Assembly: GCA_036676415.1 (NCBI GenBank)
Contig: JAKFCX010000060.1
Location: 186,001-250,000, forward strand
DNA from: JAEZDC01 sp036676415
GTDB taxonomy: Bacteria; Bacteroidota; Bacteroidia; Chitinophagales; Chitinophagaceae
Length of the DNA: 64,000 nt
Reading direction: 5' to 3'
Below the pieces are notes generated by a model. That model searched no databases. It saw nothing but the letters and a program-made list of their open reading frames with translations, and was not told the origin of the DNA. Positions within the stretch are counted from its first letter, which is position 1, and each line of letters starts with the position of its first letter. Shown in pieces: positions 17,252-25,408 of the stretch. A program made the translations under genes and the position numbers.

Positions 17252-18382
17252 ATGGAATCATTAGCTGCATCTAAAGTTCGTGAGCAAACCGCAGAAGATT
17301 TTTTACCCCTGGAAGGAACCGATTATGTTGAGTTCTATGTAGGAAATGCCAAACAGGCTGCTCATTATTATAAAACGGCTTTTGGTTTTCAAAGCCTTGC
17401 TTATGCAGGACCAGAAACAGGATTAAAAGACAGGGTCAGCTATGTAGTGAGACAACATAAGCTCACTTTTATGTTCACTACACCTTTACGTGCCGGTAAC
17501 CCGATTGCGGATCATATTTACAAGCATGGAGACGGTGTTAAAAATCTTTCCCTGAGAGTTCAGGATGCAACATCAGCATGGGAAGAAACTACCAAACGTG
17601 GTGCAAGAAGTTTTATGGAACCACTAAAATTGCAGGATGAATTTGGTGAAGTGGTAATGAGTGGTATTCATACTTACGGAGATACAGTTCACCTGTTCAT
17701 CGAAAGAAAAAATTACAGCGGACCATTTATGCCTGGCTTTAGAAAATGGGAATCAACTTACAATCCAACAGATACCGGTTTGTTATATGTTGACCATTGT
17801 GTAGGAAATGTAGGATGGAACCAGATGAATCCCTGGGTTAAGTTTTATGAAGATGTGATGGGCTTTAAGAACATTCTTTCATTTGATGATGAAGATATCT
17901 CTACTGAATATTCAGCCCTGATGAGTAAGGTAATGAGCAGCGGAAACGGCTTTGTGAAGTTTCCAATTAACGAACCGGCAGAAGGAAAAAAGAAATCACA
18001 GGTAGAAGAGTATCTTGAATTCTATGACGGAGAAGGTGTACAACATGTTGCTTTAGCAACAAACGACATTGTAAAAACAGTGAAGGAACTAATGAGTCGT
18101 GGTGTTGACTTTCTGAAGGTGCCTTCAACATATTACGACGACCTGTTTGATCGTGTGGGTAAAATTGATGAAGACATTGAGCCCTTAAGAGAATTAGGAA
18201 TACTAGTTGATAGAGATGATGAGGGTTACCTCTTACAGCTCTTTTCAAAGCCGGTTGAAGACAGGCCAACACTTTTCTTTGAAATAATTCAGCGAAAAGG
18301 AGCCAAAAGCTTTGGTAAAGGAAACTTCAAAGCTTTGTTCGAAGCCATTGAAAGAGAGCAGGAATCGAGGGGAAATCTATAA
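17252..18382 (+). CDS. hppD: 4-hydroxyphenylpyruvate dioxygenase
   Basis: A 376-residue Fe(II) dioxygenase of the two-barrel vicinal-oxygen-chelate fold. It converts 4-hydroxyphenylpyruvate to homogentisate in tyrosine breakdown. The three iron ligands fit the family: His182 (YVDHCVGNV), His265 (VQHVALATNDI) and Glu344 (FFEIIQRKG). The C-terminal gating helix (SFGKGNFKALFEAIEREQ) is intact. Homogentisate 1,2-dioxygenase and later pathway genes are not in this window, so the pathway is either scattered or completed elsewhere. It is transcribed alone, with its own promoter box and a hairpin after it. Confidence 0.95.
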   Translation: MESLAASKVREQTAEDFLPLEGTDYVEFYVGNAKQAAHYYKTAFGFQSLAYAGPETGLKDRVSYVVRQHKLTFMFTTPLRAGNPIADHIYKHGDGVKNLSLRVQDATSAWEETTKRGARSFMEPLKLQDEFGEVVMSGIHTYGDTVHLFIERKNYSGPFMPGFRKWESTYNPTDTGLLYVDHCVGNVGWNQMNPWVKFYEDVMGFKNILSFDDEDISTEYSALMSKVMSSGNGFVKFPINEPAEGKKKSQVEEYLEFYDGEGVQHVALATNDIVKTVKELMSRGVDFLKVPSTYYDDLFDRVGKIDEDIEPLRELGILVDRDDEGYLLQLFSKPVEDRPTLFFEIIQRKGAKSFGKGNFKALFEAIEREQESRGNL

Positions 18383-18392
18383 GAAGCTTGTT

Positions 18393-18417
18393 AAGCTCCT
18401 GTGAATAATAGGAGCTT
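18393..18417 (+). terminator. Hairpin after hppD
   Basis: AAGCTCCT and AGGAGCTT form an 8-bp stem with a 9-base loop. The T-tract is short, so it is a moderate terminator candidate. Confidence 0.6.
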
Positions 18418-18491
18418 TAAACATAGTTTAATTCACACTAAAACCTTCTGCGGGATAGATTGCTTATTTTCAATCAAAGAAATCAGTACGG

Positions 18492-19250
18492 ATGAAAAAG
18501 GTTTTATTGTTGGCTTGTTCGGTAATGATCATTAGTTTAGTCTATGCACAGCCACAGACTACTTTTTATGATATCCAGAAAAGTTATCCAAGAGTAGCTT
18601 CTGCAGTAACGAAGAAAGAAGATACACTCCGAAGACAATTCGAAAGAGCCGGACTTACCTGGCCAGCCAAACAATTATACATTCGCAGTTTCAAATACGA
18701 TAGCCAATTAGAAGTTTGGGCAAGAAACAGCAACAGCGAACCCTACAAGCTTTTCAAAACCTACAAAGTTTGTGCGTTAAGCGGAAGCCTTGGTCCAAAA
18801 AGAATGGAAGGCGATTACCAGGTGCCGGAAGGTTTTTATTACATCAATGTTTTCAATCCAAAGAGCACTTACCATTTATCATTAGGACTTAATTACCCTA
18901 ATGCATCAGATGTTGTGCTGAGTGATTCTATTCAGCCTGGTGGTGATATATTCATTCATGGAAGCTGTTTAACTGTAGGATGTATTCCAATCCAGGATCA
19001 CCAGATTGAAGAGTTGTATATTCTTGCTTCTCATGCAAGAAACCAGGGACAGGATTTTATACCGGTACATATTTTCCCGATAAGATATACCAATCCGAAA
19101 AGCGTAAAAATCCTCACTAAAGCATGTGATGATGATGCTCAATACCTGAAATTCTCTACCAACATCAAACAGGTATTTGATTTCTTTGAAGAAAAGAAAA
19201 AACTTCCATTGATATCTGTGAACAGCAAAGGTGAGTATGTAATTATGTAA
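18492..19250 (+). CDS. Exported L,D-transpeptidase family protein (YafK-like)
   Basis: A 252-residue exported protein with signal peptide (MKKVLLLACSVMIISLVYAQ). The YkuD-type active site is IFIHGSCLTVGCIPI, with His156 and nucleophile Cys164, in the HGxxxTxGC form typical of the YafK group. YafK-type enzymes cleave lipoprotein or peptide from peptidoglycan or remodel cross-links. The protein is longer at the C-terminus than a minimal YkuD domain. It lies in a single-gene unit, convergent with the aspartate kinase gene, and a dispersed repeat sits between them. Confidence 0.9.
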   Translation: MKKVLLLACSVMIISLVYAQPQTTFYDIQKSYPRVASAVTKKEDTLRRQFERAGLTWPAKQLYIRSFKYDSQLEVWARNSNSEPYKLFKTYKVCALSGSLGPKRMEGDYQVPEGFYYINVFNPKSTYHLSLGLNYPNASDVVLSDSIQPGGDIFIHGSCLTVGCIPIQDHQIEELYILASHARNQGQDFIPVHIFPIRYTNPKSVKILTKACDDDAQYLKFSTNIKQVFDFFEEKKKLPLISVNSKGEYVIM

Positions 19251-19278
19251 CAGAGGCCGGTTCTGCTATATAGCTTTT

Positions 19279-19300
19279 GTTGCGTCACTCACTTGTACGT
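19279..19300 (-). repeat. Dispersed intergenic repeat, hybrid variant
   Basis: On the minus strand the element reads GTACAAGTGAGTGACGCAAC, mixing the two variants of the family. The following AAAAGCTATATAGCAG matches the extended 3' part. It lies between the L,D-transpeptidase and aspartate kinase ends. Confidence 0.8.
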
Positions 19301-19383
19301 TCTGAACTTTATTCTGCTTTTTGGTTCACGCAAAGGTAATTAAAGGGCCAAAGCTTTGCTTCCTTTGCAGCTTTGCGTGAAAA

Positions 19384-20640
19384 TTACCTATACACCACCT
19401 GCACCGTCTCCTTAGTCTCTTGCTGCAACAACACATCTTTTCCTTCCACCATTTTATTCAGCAACTCATTATTAAAATGCCGGATCGTAAGTAAACTCAA
19501 TCCTCTTTCTAATTCCACGTCGAATATAGAAGATGCTTCAGCTGCTAACTGGTCAATTTTTTCAGGGTGATCATCCAGACAAAGCTGTACACTGATAGCA
19601 CCTGTCTGTACAAGGTTTGCTTTGAACTTCAACTTTGCAAACAGGTCGTATAACATGCTCATGGGTTTTTCACCTACAAAAGAAAAATCCTGGCTTCGTA
19701 AATGCAATAACACCTGCTTTTCTTTTATCACGACAATTGGAGGCAGGTTTCTCACGGTTTTATTACTGATCGTTGTTCCTGGTAAACCAGCATCTAAAAA
19801 ACATTTTACATGCAGTGGAATATTCTTATTCTGTAAAGGCTTGATTGTTTTTGGGTGTATCACCTGTGCACCATAATAAGCCATTTCAATCACTTCATTA
19901 AAGCTCAGGTCACTTAAGAATGTTGCTTCCGGAAATTGTTTCGGGTCAGCACTCATTACACCTTCCACATCTTTCCATATGGTGAGGCTTTCTGCATTCA
20001 GCAGGTTGGCAAAAATTGCTGCAGTATAATCACTTCCTTCACGGCCAAGCGTAGTGCTTTCATTTTCGTCAGTGCTGCCAATAAATCCTTGAGTAAGATT
20101 AATAGATGCTGGATGATCGTTGATGGTTGAATTGATACGCTCATTGGTAAAATCCCAGTCAACATTTGCATCCCTGAAATTATCATCGGTTCTCAGGATG
20201 TCTCTAACATCGATCCATGTATTTGGTACATCAACTTCTGTTAAGTAATGGCTGACGATACAGGTGCTGAGCAATTCTCCAACACAAACGATCTGGTCGT
20301 AATAATAATCATAGTTTCGAACAGGCTTATCGTGTAATAGCCATTCCACCTCCGTAAAAAAATCATTCAGCTGGCTGTAACAGGGATTATAATTTCGTAC
20401 TAAAAGATATTTGGCAGTGGTAAGGTGTTGATGTTTTACCGTATCAAATAACTGCAATGCCTGTTCTTTTTCACCACGGAAAAATGCTTCGGCCACTTTT
20501 TCCAGTGCATTGGTAGTCTTTCCCATTGCCGATATAATAACGATCAGTTTATCGTCACGAAAACTGTTCAGGATGGTTCCAACATGTTTGATTCTATCTA
20601 CGCTGCTTACACTTGCTCCCCCGAATTTGAAAACTTTCAT
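19384..20640 (-). CDS. Aspartate kinase
   Basis: A 418-residue monofunctional aspartokinase that phosphorylates aspartate as the first step to lysine, threonine and methionine. The N-terminal KFGGASV motif starts at residue 3; the catalytic domain carries the GREGSDYTA and GVMSADP segments. ACT domains fill the C-terminal part (about 300-418), consistent with allosteric feedback control. The frame extends to a TTG 12 nt further upstream, but ATG 20640 gives the conserved MKVFKFGGASV start. It is a stand-alone gene, divergent from fbp. Confidence 0.93.
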   Translation of the reverse strand: MKVFKFGGASVSSVDRIKHVGTILNSFRDDKLIVIISAMGKTTNALEKVAEAFFRGEKEQALQLFDTVKHQHLTTAKYLLVRNYNPCYSQLNDFFTEVEWLLHDKPVRNYDYYYDQIVCVGELLSTCIVSHYLTEVDVPNTWIDVRDILRTDDNFRDANVDWDFTNERINSTINDHPASINLTQGFIGSTDENESTTLGREGSDYTAAIFANLLNAESLTIWKDVEGVMSADPKQFPEATFLSDLSFNEVIEMAYYGAQVIHPKTIKPLQNKNIPLHVKCFLDAGLPGTTISNKTVRNLPPIVVIKEKQVLLHLRSQDFSFVGEKPMSMLYDLFAKLKFKANLVQTGAISVQLCLDDHPEKIDQLAAEASSIFDVELERGLSLLTIRHFNNELLNKMVEGKDVLLQQETKETVQVVYR

Positions 20641-20838
20641 ATTAATAGTCAATGATCAATGGTCAATTCTTAATCAGAAGCAAAAGTCGGGCAAAAAAGA
20701 ACATGTGGTTCAAAAGATACATCCGTTGAGATACCAACCGGTCAGGTTTGTTCAATTATATCCAAGCCCTTGAAGTGATTTGGTTCAGCTGATTCACTTA
20801 ACCTGACAGGTTTGCTATTGCTGCATTACGTTCCCTCA

Positions 20839-20858
20839 GTACAAGAGTGCGACGCAAG
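20839..20858 (+). repeat. Dispersed intergenic repeat, variant A
   Basis: Exact core GTACAAGAGTGCGACGCAAG, then TAGAGCTGAAAATAGTTC resembling the extended part. It lies in the 299-bp divergent region between aspartate kinase and fbp. That region otherwise shows only low-complexity GTCAATGATCAATGGTC-type sequence near the kinase start. Confidence 0.85.
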
Positions 20859-20939
20859 TAGAGCTGAAAATAGTTCTGCTGCCGGCTTCATACAATTACT
20901 TATTACATTTGCTGTAATAATCATCTAAATTTTGGATCT

Positions 20940-21971
20940 ATGAATGTGAACAGGAACGTCCTGACCCTTGACGAATTTACGATACAACAGATGAGAGCTT
21001 TTCCACAGGCAACAGGAGAACTGAGCAGTCTTTTAAGAGATATTGGCCTTGCTGCAAAAAGAGTGAATGTTGAGGTGAATAAAGCAGGATTAGTAGACAT
21101 TCTGGGAGATGCCGGAACAATGAACATCCAGGGAGAAGAAGTAAAGAAACTTGACGTATACGCCAATAACCAGTTTGTAGGTGTATTGAAGCATGGAATC
21201 AGCTGTGCCGGTATTGGTAGTGAAGAATTAGATGAGATCGTTGTTTTTGATGACCCGGTAAGTAATAACAGTAAATATGTTTGTTTATTTGACCCCTTAG
21301 ATGGAAGCGGCAATATTGATGTGAATGTTTCCATTGGAACCATCTTCAGTATTTACAGGAGAGTGAGCGAACTTGGTAAGCCTTGCACTGAAGCTGATTT
21401 TTTACAGCCAGGGAATAAACAGGTTGCTGCAGGTTATGTGATCTATGGATCTTCTACGATGCTGGTTTATGCTACAAAAAGAGGGGTGAATGGATTTACA
21501 CTTGATCCTTCAATCGGGGAATTTAGTTTAAGTCATCCTAATATAAAATGTCCGGATAACGGAAAGATCTATTCAGTAAACCACGGTAATTTCTTCCAGT
21601 ATGATGAAGGAGTTCGAAACTATATAAATGCCTGCCAGCGGAAGACCAAATCCACAGGTGGTCCTTACACACAACGTTACATTGGCAGCATGGTAGCCGA
21701 TGTTCATAGAAACCTGATCAAGGGTGGAATTTTCATGTATCCTGGCACTACAGATAAGCCTAAGGGAAAATTAAGGTTGCTATACGAATGTAATCCTTTT
21801 GCTTTCATTGCCGAGTTGGCTGGTGGTGTGGCAACCAATGGTAAACAACGTATTCTGGATGTACAGCCAACAGAACTTCACCAGAGAACTCCCATGTTTA
21901 TCGGGAGTAAGGATATGATGGCAGAACTTGAGGTTTTGTTAAATGCTGAATCATCTGGAGCAGCGGTTTAA
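20940..21971 (+). CDS. fbp: Class 1 fructose-1,6-bisphosphatase
   Basis: A 343-residue class 1 FBPase, full length. It removes the 1-phosphate from fructose-1,6-bisphosphate, a gluconeogenic control point. Metal-binding motifs are Glu95 in GSEELDE, and Asp118 and Asp121 in FDPLDGSGNID. Substrate-binding segments PYTQRYIGSMVADVHR and GGIFMYPGTTDKPKGKLRLLYECNP are all present, as is the C-terminal Glu-rich metal loop. It is a single-gene unit followed closely by the CAP lipoprotein gene (32-nt gap). Confidence 0.96.
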   Translation: MNVNRNVLTLDEFTIQQMRAFPQATGELSSLLRDIGLAAKRVNVEVNKAGLVDILGDAGTMNIQGEEVKKLDVYANNQFVGVLKHGISCAGIGSEELDEIVVFDDPVSNNSKYVCLFDPLDGSGNIDVNVSIGTIFSIYRRVSELGKPCTEADFLQPGNKQVAAGYVIYGSSTMLVYATKRGVNGFTLDPSIGEFSLSHPNIKCPDNGKIYSVNHGNFFQYDEGVRNYINACQRKTKSTGGPYTQRYIGSMVADVHRNLIKGGIFMYPGTTDKPKGKLRLLYECNPFAFIAELAGGVATNGKQRILDVQPTELHQRTPMFIGSKDMMAELEVLLNAESSGAAV

Positions 21972-22003
21972 TTTTTGCCTCAACTTGCATCAAATCCTCC
22001 TGA

Positions 22004-22501
22004 ATGAAAAAGATGCTTTCTTTTATTTTACTGCTTGCCAGCTTAACATTGGTATCATGTGAAGCTTTTACCGAGTTACAGCAAACCGGTGAAATAAAGT
22101 CTGTGTCTTCATCTTCCCCCAAAGAAGTAAACATGGAGGCTTCAGTATTGGAGCTGATCAATAAATACCGTGCATCAAAAGGGTTAAAACCTTTAAAAAT
22201 GCATGCTGCTATCTCGGAAGAAAGCCTCAGGCACAGTAGCGACATGGCCAGCAACAAAGTTCCTTTTAGTCATGAAGGGTTCAACAGCAGGGCAAAAAGA
22301 CTTGAGGGAAAGATCAATGGCGTAAAATCCATTGCAGAAAATGTTGCTTACGGCCAAAGAACAGCAAAAGAAGTGGTAGAAGACTGGATCAAAAGTCCTG
22401 GCCACAAGATGAATATCGAAGGAAACTATACTCAAACCGGAATTGGTATCGCTGCTAATAAAAAAGGTGTTTTATATTACACCCAAATATTTGTGAGGTG
22501 A
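22004..22501 (+). CDS. CAP-domain (SCP-like) lipoprotein
   Basis: A 165-residue exported lipoprotein. The lipobox is LVSC with Cys19. The mature part is a single CAP/SCP domain with the signature residues ELINKYRASKGLKPL, the HSSDMASN segment, SHEGFNSRA, and the GHKMNIEGNYTQTGIG motif near the C-terminus. Bacterial CAP proteins are poorly understood; some bind lipids or act on the cell wall, and the buried metal-site His residues are present. It overlaps the next gene by 4 nt, so the two are probably translated together. Confidence 0.88.
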   Translation: MKKMLSFILLLASLTLVSCEAFTELQQTGEIKSVSSSSPKEVNMEASVLELINKYRASKGLKPLKMHAAISEESLRHSSDMASNKVPFSHEGFNSRAKRLEGKINGVKSIAENVAYGQRTAKEVVEDWIKSPGHKMNIEGNYTQTGIGIAANKKGVLYYTQIFVR

Positions 22502-23013
22502 ACCAAAACTTATTAATCAAACTATTCCTTTCAACCTGCTTTTACTGTATTATCAATTCCGCTGCTGCACAAAAAATAGTGCAGGAAACCTATTATTATA
22601 ATCCTAAAGGATTAACCTTTATTCCTGCTTTGAAAAAACCTTCGATTATTTACCAGGGCAAATTACATGTTGGAAAAAAGCAGCTAACAGGTTTATTCAA
22701 TCACCTGAATAACCAGGAATTGAATGCCTATTTCAAAAAGTATAAAGCCAATAAAACAGCATCGGCCATTTTGAATATTGCCGGTATCGGCCTTTCTGCA
22801 TATTCATTATTGGATTGGAGAGCTGGTGAAAGAAAATTTAACTGGTACACCTTCGGTGGAGGGTTATTAATCGGTGGTGTGAGTGGTTACCTGGATACAA
22901 AGGGAAATGAGAACCTTAGAAAAGCTGCGCTTGTTTTTGATAATGCTACAACTAAAACGACATTTGCACCGGTTCAGTCATCAGTAAGCTTTACCATTCC
23001 GCTTTCTAAATAA
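22498..23013 (+). CDS. Exported membrane-associated protein of unknown function
   Basis: A 171-residue protein starting at a GTG that overlaps the stop of the CAP gene (GTGA), which suggests translational coupling. The N-terminus is a signal peptide (hydrophobic to about residue 25, ending NSAAAQ). Two hydrophobic segments follow, near residues 97-110 and 118-132 (WYTFGGGLLIGGVSGYL). The rest is polar and beta-rich. I do not recognise a family. Position suggests it works with the CAP lipoprotein at the envelope. Confidence 0.75.
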   Translation: MNQNLLIKLFLSTCFYCIINSAAAQKIVQETYYYNPKGLTFIPALKKPSIIYQGKLHVGKKQLTGLFNHLNNQELNAYFKKYKANKTASAILNIAGIGLSAYSLLDWRAGERKFNWYTFGGGLLIGGVSGYLDTKGNENLRKAALVFDNATTKTTFAPVQSSVSFTIPLSK

Positions 23014-23014
23014 C

Positions 23015-23776
23015 ATGGCAAATACAATAATCAGTGTAAGGGACCTTCATAAAAAATATGGAGATTTTCATGCTGTAAAAGGCATCAGTTTTAATGTGTA
23101 TGAGGGAGAGATATTTGGTTTGCTTGGACCAAATGGTGCTGGAAAATCAACTACACTTGAGATCATAGAAACATTAAGAGATAAGACAAGTGGAGAAGTA
23201 ATAGTTGATGGTCTTGATCTTGATAAATCGCCTAACGAGATAAAAAAAATAATCGGGGTACAGCTGCAGACTTCAGGTTATTACCCTGGTTTGAATTTGC
23301 TTGAGCTTGTGAATCTTTTTTCCGGATTGTATAACCAGGAAGTAGATGCTTACGAGTTACTCGATAGCGTAAATCTCAGGGATAAAGCAAAATCAAAATT
23401 CAAAGAACTGAGTGGTGGTCAGAAACAACGTTTTTCCATTGCAACAACACTGATCAATAAACCCAAGATCATTTTTCTGGATGAACCTACAACCGGATTG
23501 GATCCACAGGCAAGAAGAAATCTCTGGGATCTTGTGAGAGATATTCGAAATAAAGGTACAACCGTCATCATCACTACTCATTATATGGATGAAGCGGAAG
23601 TTTTATGTGACAGGGTAGCCATTGTAGATAGTGGAAGGATCATTGCTTTAGCTTCGCCGGACCAGCTGATTGATGAATTAGTTGCAAATGGTTTCGAAAA
23701 ACCCAAAGAAGTAAAGCAGGCTAACCTGGAAGACGTGTTTATCAAATTAACTGGTCACTCCTTACGAGAAGAATAA
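23015..23776 (+). CDS. ABC transporter ATP-binding protein without adjacent permease
   Basis: A 253-residue ABC ATPase of the CcmA/NatA type. Walker A is GPNGAGKS (38-45), the Q-loop is in GVQLQTSGYYPG, the signature is LSGGQKQR, and Walker B is IIFLDEPTTGLDP followed by the H-loop ITTHYMDEAE. This class normally pairs with an ABC-2 permease for drug, antibiotic or cell-surface export. No permease is found on either side, which is unusual. It begins 2 nt after the preceding gene and is followed 8 nt later by yfiT-like DNA, so it belongs to the operon starting at the CAP gene. Confidence 0.9.
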   Translation: MANTIISVRDLHKKYGDFHAVKGISFNVYEGEIFGLLGPNGAGKSTTLEIIETLRDKTSGEVIVDGLDLDKSPNEIKKIIGVQLQTSGYYPGLNLLELVNLFSGLYNQEVDAYELLDSVNLRDKAKSKFKELSGGQKQRFSIATTLINKPKIIFLDEPTTGLDPQARRNLWDLVRDIRNKGTTVIITTHYMDEAEVLCDRVAIVDSGRIIALASPDQLIDELVANGFEKPKEVKQANLEDVFIKLTGHSLREE

Positions 23777-23783
23777 TAAAATT

Positions 23784-24308
23784 ATGGTGGATTTGCGTTA
23801 CCCGATAGGTGAATATCAACCTCAGCCATTTTCTCAGTTGCAAAAAGATCAATGGTTGAAAGATTTGAAATTTCTGCCAGATGATCTTTCGATCGCAGTT
23901 CAGAATCTTGATGAATACCAGCTCAATACCCCTTATCGTAGTGGTGGATGGACAGTAAAACAAGTGGTACATCACCTTGCCGATAGTCATATAAATGCCC
24001 TTATACGATTCAAACTCGGATTAACAGAAAACAATCCTGTTATCAAACCATACGATGAAAATGCCTGGTCGGTTTTAAATGATGTAGAAACTGTTCCTAT
24101 CAATGTTTCGCTCACCTTGTTGCATGCTCTGCATATTCGTTTAGTCAAAACAATAGAGCATTTATCAGACGAACAGTGGCAGAGAACCGTTGTTCATCCT
24201 GAGCATAATAAACAAATGTCGCTTTGGTATCTGCTGGGTAATTATGCCTGGCATGGTAAACACCATGTAGCACACATCACCTCTTTAAAAGATCGGAATA
24301 ACTGGTAG
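23784..24308 (+). CDS. YfiT-family bacillithiol transferase (DinB superfamily)
   Basis: A 174-residue four-helix DinB-superfamily protein matching the YfiT/BstA branch: it starts LRYPIGEYQPQPF, carries the metal-site histidine in WTVKQVVHHLADSH (around residues 63-69) and the C-terminal WHGKHHVAHI cluster. These metal-dependent transferases attach a low-molecular-weight thiol such as bacillithiol to electrophiles. It follows the ABC ATPase by 8 nt and is probably co-transcribed. A second, more distant DinB protein lies at 37338. Confidence 0.9.
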   Translation: MVDLRYPIGEYQPQPFSQLQKDQWLKDLKFLPDDLSIAVQNLDEYQLNTPYRSGGWTVKQVVHHLADSHINALIRFKLGLTENNPVIKPYDENAWSVLNDVETVPINVSLTLLHALHIRLVKTIEHLSDEQWQRTVVHPEHNKQMSLWYLLGNYAWHGKHHVAHITSLKDRNNW

Positions 24309-24339
24309 TATTCTTGAACTAAATCAGCAAATTTATCTG

Positions 24340-24906
24340 ATGAGTGATAATACAATGAAATGGAAAATTATTTCTTCGGAATACATTCATAAAGACGAAT
24401 GGCTGAAGGCGAGAAAGGAAGTATGTGAAAGACCGGATGGAAAAATTATCGATCCATATTATATTATTGAATATCCTGCCTGGGTTTGTGGTGTTGGATT
24501 AACACCCGATAACCAGGTGGTGCTTATTAAGCAATATCGTCATGCATTAGGAGAGGTGTGTTTTGAAATTCCGGGTGGTTGTGTAGACAAAAAAGATTCC
24601 AGCCTTGAAGAAGCAGCAAGAAGAGAAATGGTGGAAGAAACCGGTTATGTATTTAAAGAAGTGGAATACCTCGGATTTACTTCCCCAAACCCTGCTATAA
24701 ATACGAATCTCATGCACATGTATCTACTAAAGGGTGGTGAGAAAAAGCAGGAGCAGGATCTTGATCATAATGAGGACATCAAAGTAGTATTGGTTCATTT
24801 GGATGAACTTTTTCAAATGGTACTTGATAGAAAAATTCACCAGTCAATGCATATGACAACAGTGATGCTTGCTTTACACAAGTTGGGGAAACTTGAAGTG
24901 AAATAA
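24340..24906 (+). CDS. NUDIX hydrolase (ADP-ribose pyrophosphatase-like)
   Basis: A 188-residue NUDIX protein, in the ADP-ribose pyrophosphatase-like size class. The Nudix box begins with GG at 79-80 and carries REMVEETG (95-102), which supplies the metal-binding Glu residues. The upstream part of the box has an extra residue and a Ser where the first conserved Glu usually sits, so it is slightly atypical. The N-terminal strand set (WVCGVGLTPDNQVVLIKQYRHAL) matches the NudF type. It hydrolyses nucleoside diphosphates linked to another moiety; the substrate is uncertain. It may be the last gene of the operon begun by the CAP gene. Confidence 0.9.
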   Translation: MSDNTMKWKIISSEYIHKDEWLKARKEVCERPDGKIIDPYYIIEYPAWVCGVGLTPDNQVVLIKQYRHALGEVCFEIPGGCVDKKDSSLEEAARREMVEETGYVFKEVEYLGFTSPNPAINTNLMHMYLLKGGEKKQEQDLDHNEDIKVVLVHLDELFQMVLDRKIHQSMHMTTVMLALHKLGKLEVK

Positions 24907-24941
24907 TTTTTTGGTCAGCTCAATTGCTACTATGTAGCATC

Positions 24942-24961
24942 GTTGCGTCGCACTCTTGTAC
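24942..24961 (-). repeat. Dispersed intergenic repeat, variant A
   Basis: The minus strand reads GTACAAGAGTGCGACGCAAC, continuing as GATGCTACATAGTAGC. It lies downstream of the NUDIX gene and upstream of the small 63-aa gene, in a 237-bp gap with nothing else recognised. Confidence 0.85.
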
Positions 24962-25143
24962 TTTTTACTCCTCACTTACCAGAAAAGCCTTATAATTTTT
25001 TATTCCGCAGGAATTTTTTTCATGCCTGTACAAAATTGGTATGCTGTTTGAAAATACTGCGGCAATTGACAAAGTTTAGTCAATCTCCGGCTAGCCACGA
25101 TTGCTTACGATACGAGAAGGGAAATTTATTAAGCTAAAAAATT

Positions 25144-25335
25144 ATGAAGATGAAGATGAATACAACGTCGAAAGTACGTGTAGATGAAAGACTGTTGCAT
25201 GAGATCCAACAGGAAGTGAAGGAAACACTTGCAATGAATGTAGAACTGGAAACAAAGAAACCAAACGTGTTTTGTGTAGCAGACCTGTGGAATATTCACA
25301 GGAAAAAGAGATCTGTTTCTAGAAGATATCTTTAA
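25144..25335 (+). CDS. Small basic protein, 63 aa, conserved-type hypothetical
   Basis: A 63-residue protein that starts MKMKMNTTSKVRVDERLLHE and ends NIHRKKRSVSRRYL. The N-terminal half is an amphipathic helix; the C-terminal half carries a FCVADLWNIHRKKRS segment that I associate with small unknown proteins found widely in Bacteroidota. There is no signal peptide or membrane segment. The strongly basic end suggests nucleic-acid contact, but that is inference only. It stands alone. Confidence 0.65.
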   Translation: MKMKMNTTSKVRVDERLLHEIQQEVKETLAMNVELETKKPNVFCVADLWNIHRKKRSVSRRYL

Positions 25336-25408
25336 GTTGCTCTATGGCTTTGAAAAAAAGATGGTGCTGTATTGGTGCCATTTTTTTTAAGCAGCCACTC
25401 GCTAAAAA

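Noticed and set aside
24943..25137. Plus-strand 64-aa frame in the gap after the NUDIX gene
   Set aside because: It starts on the dispersed repeat and has a non-protein-like composition, with no conserved-looking segment.
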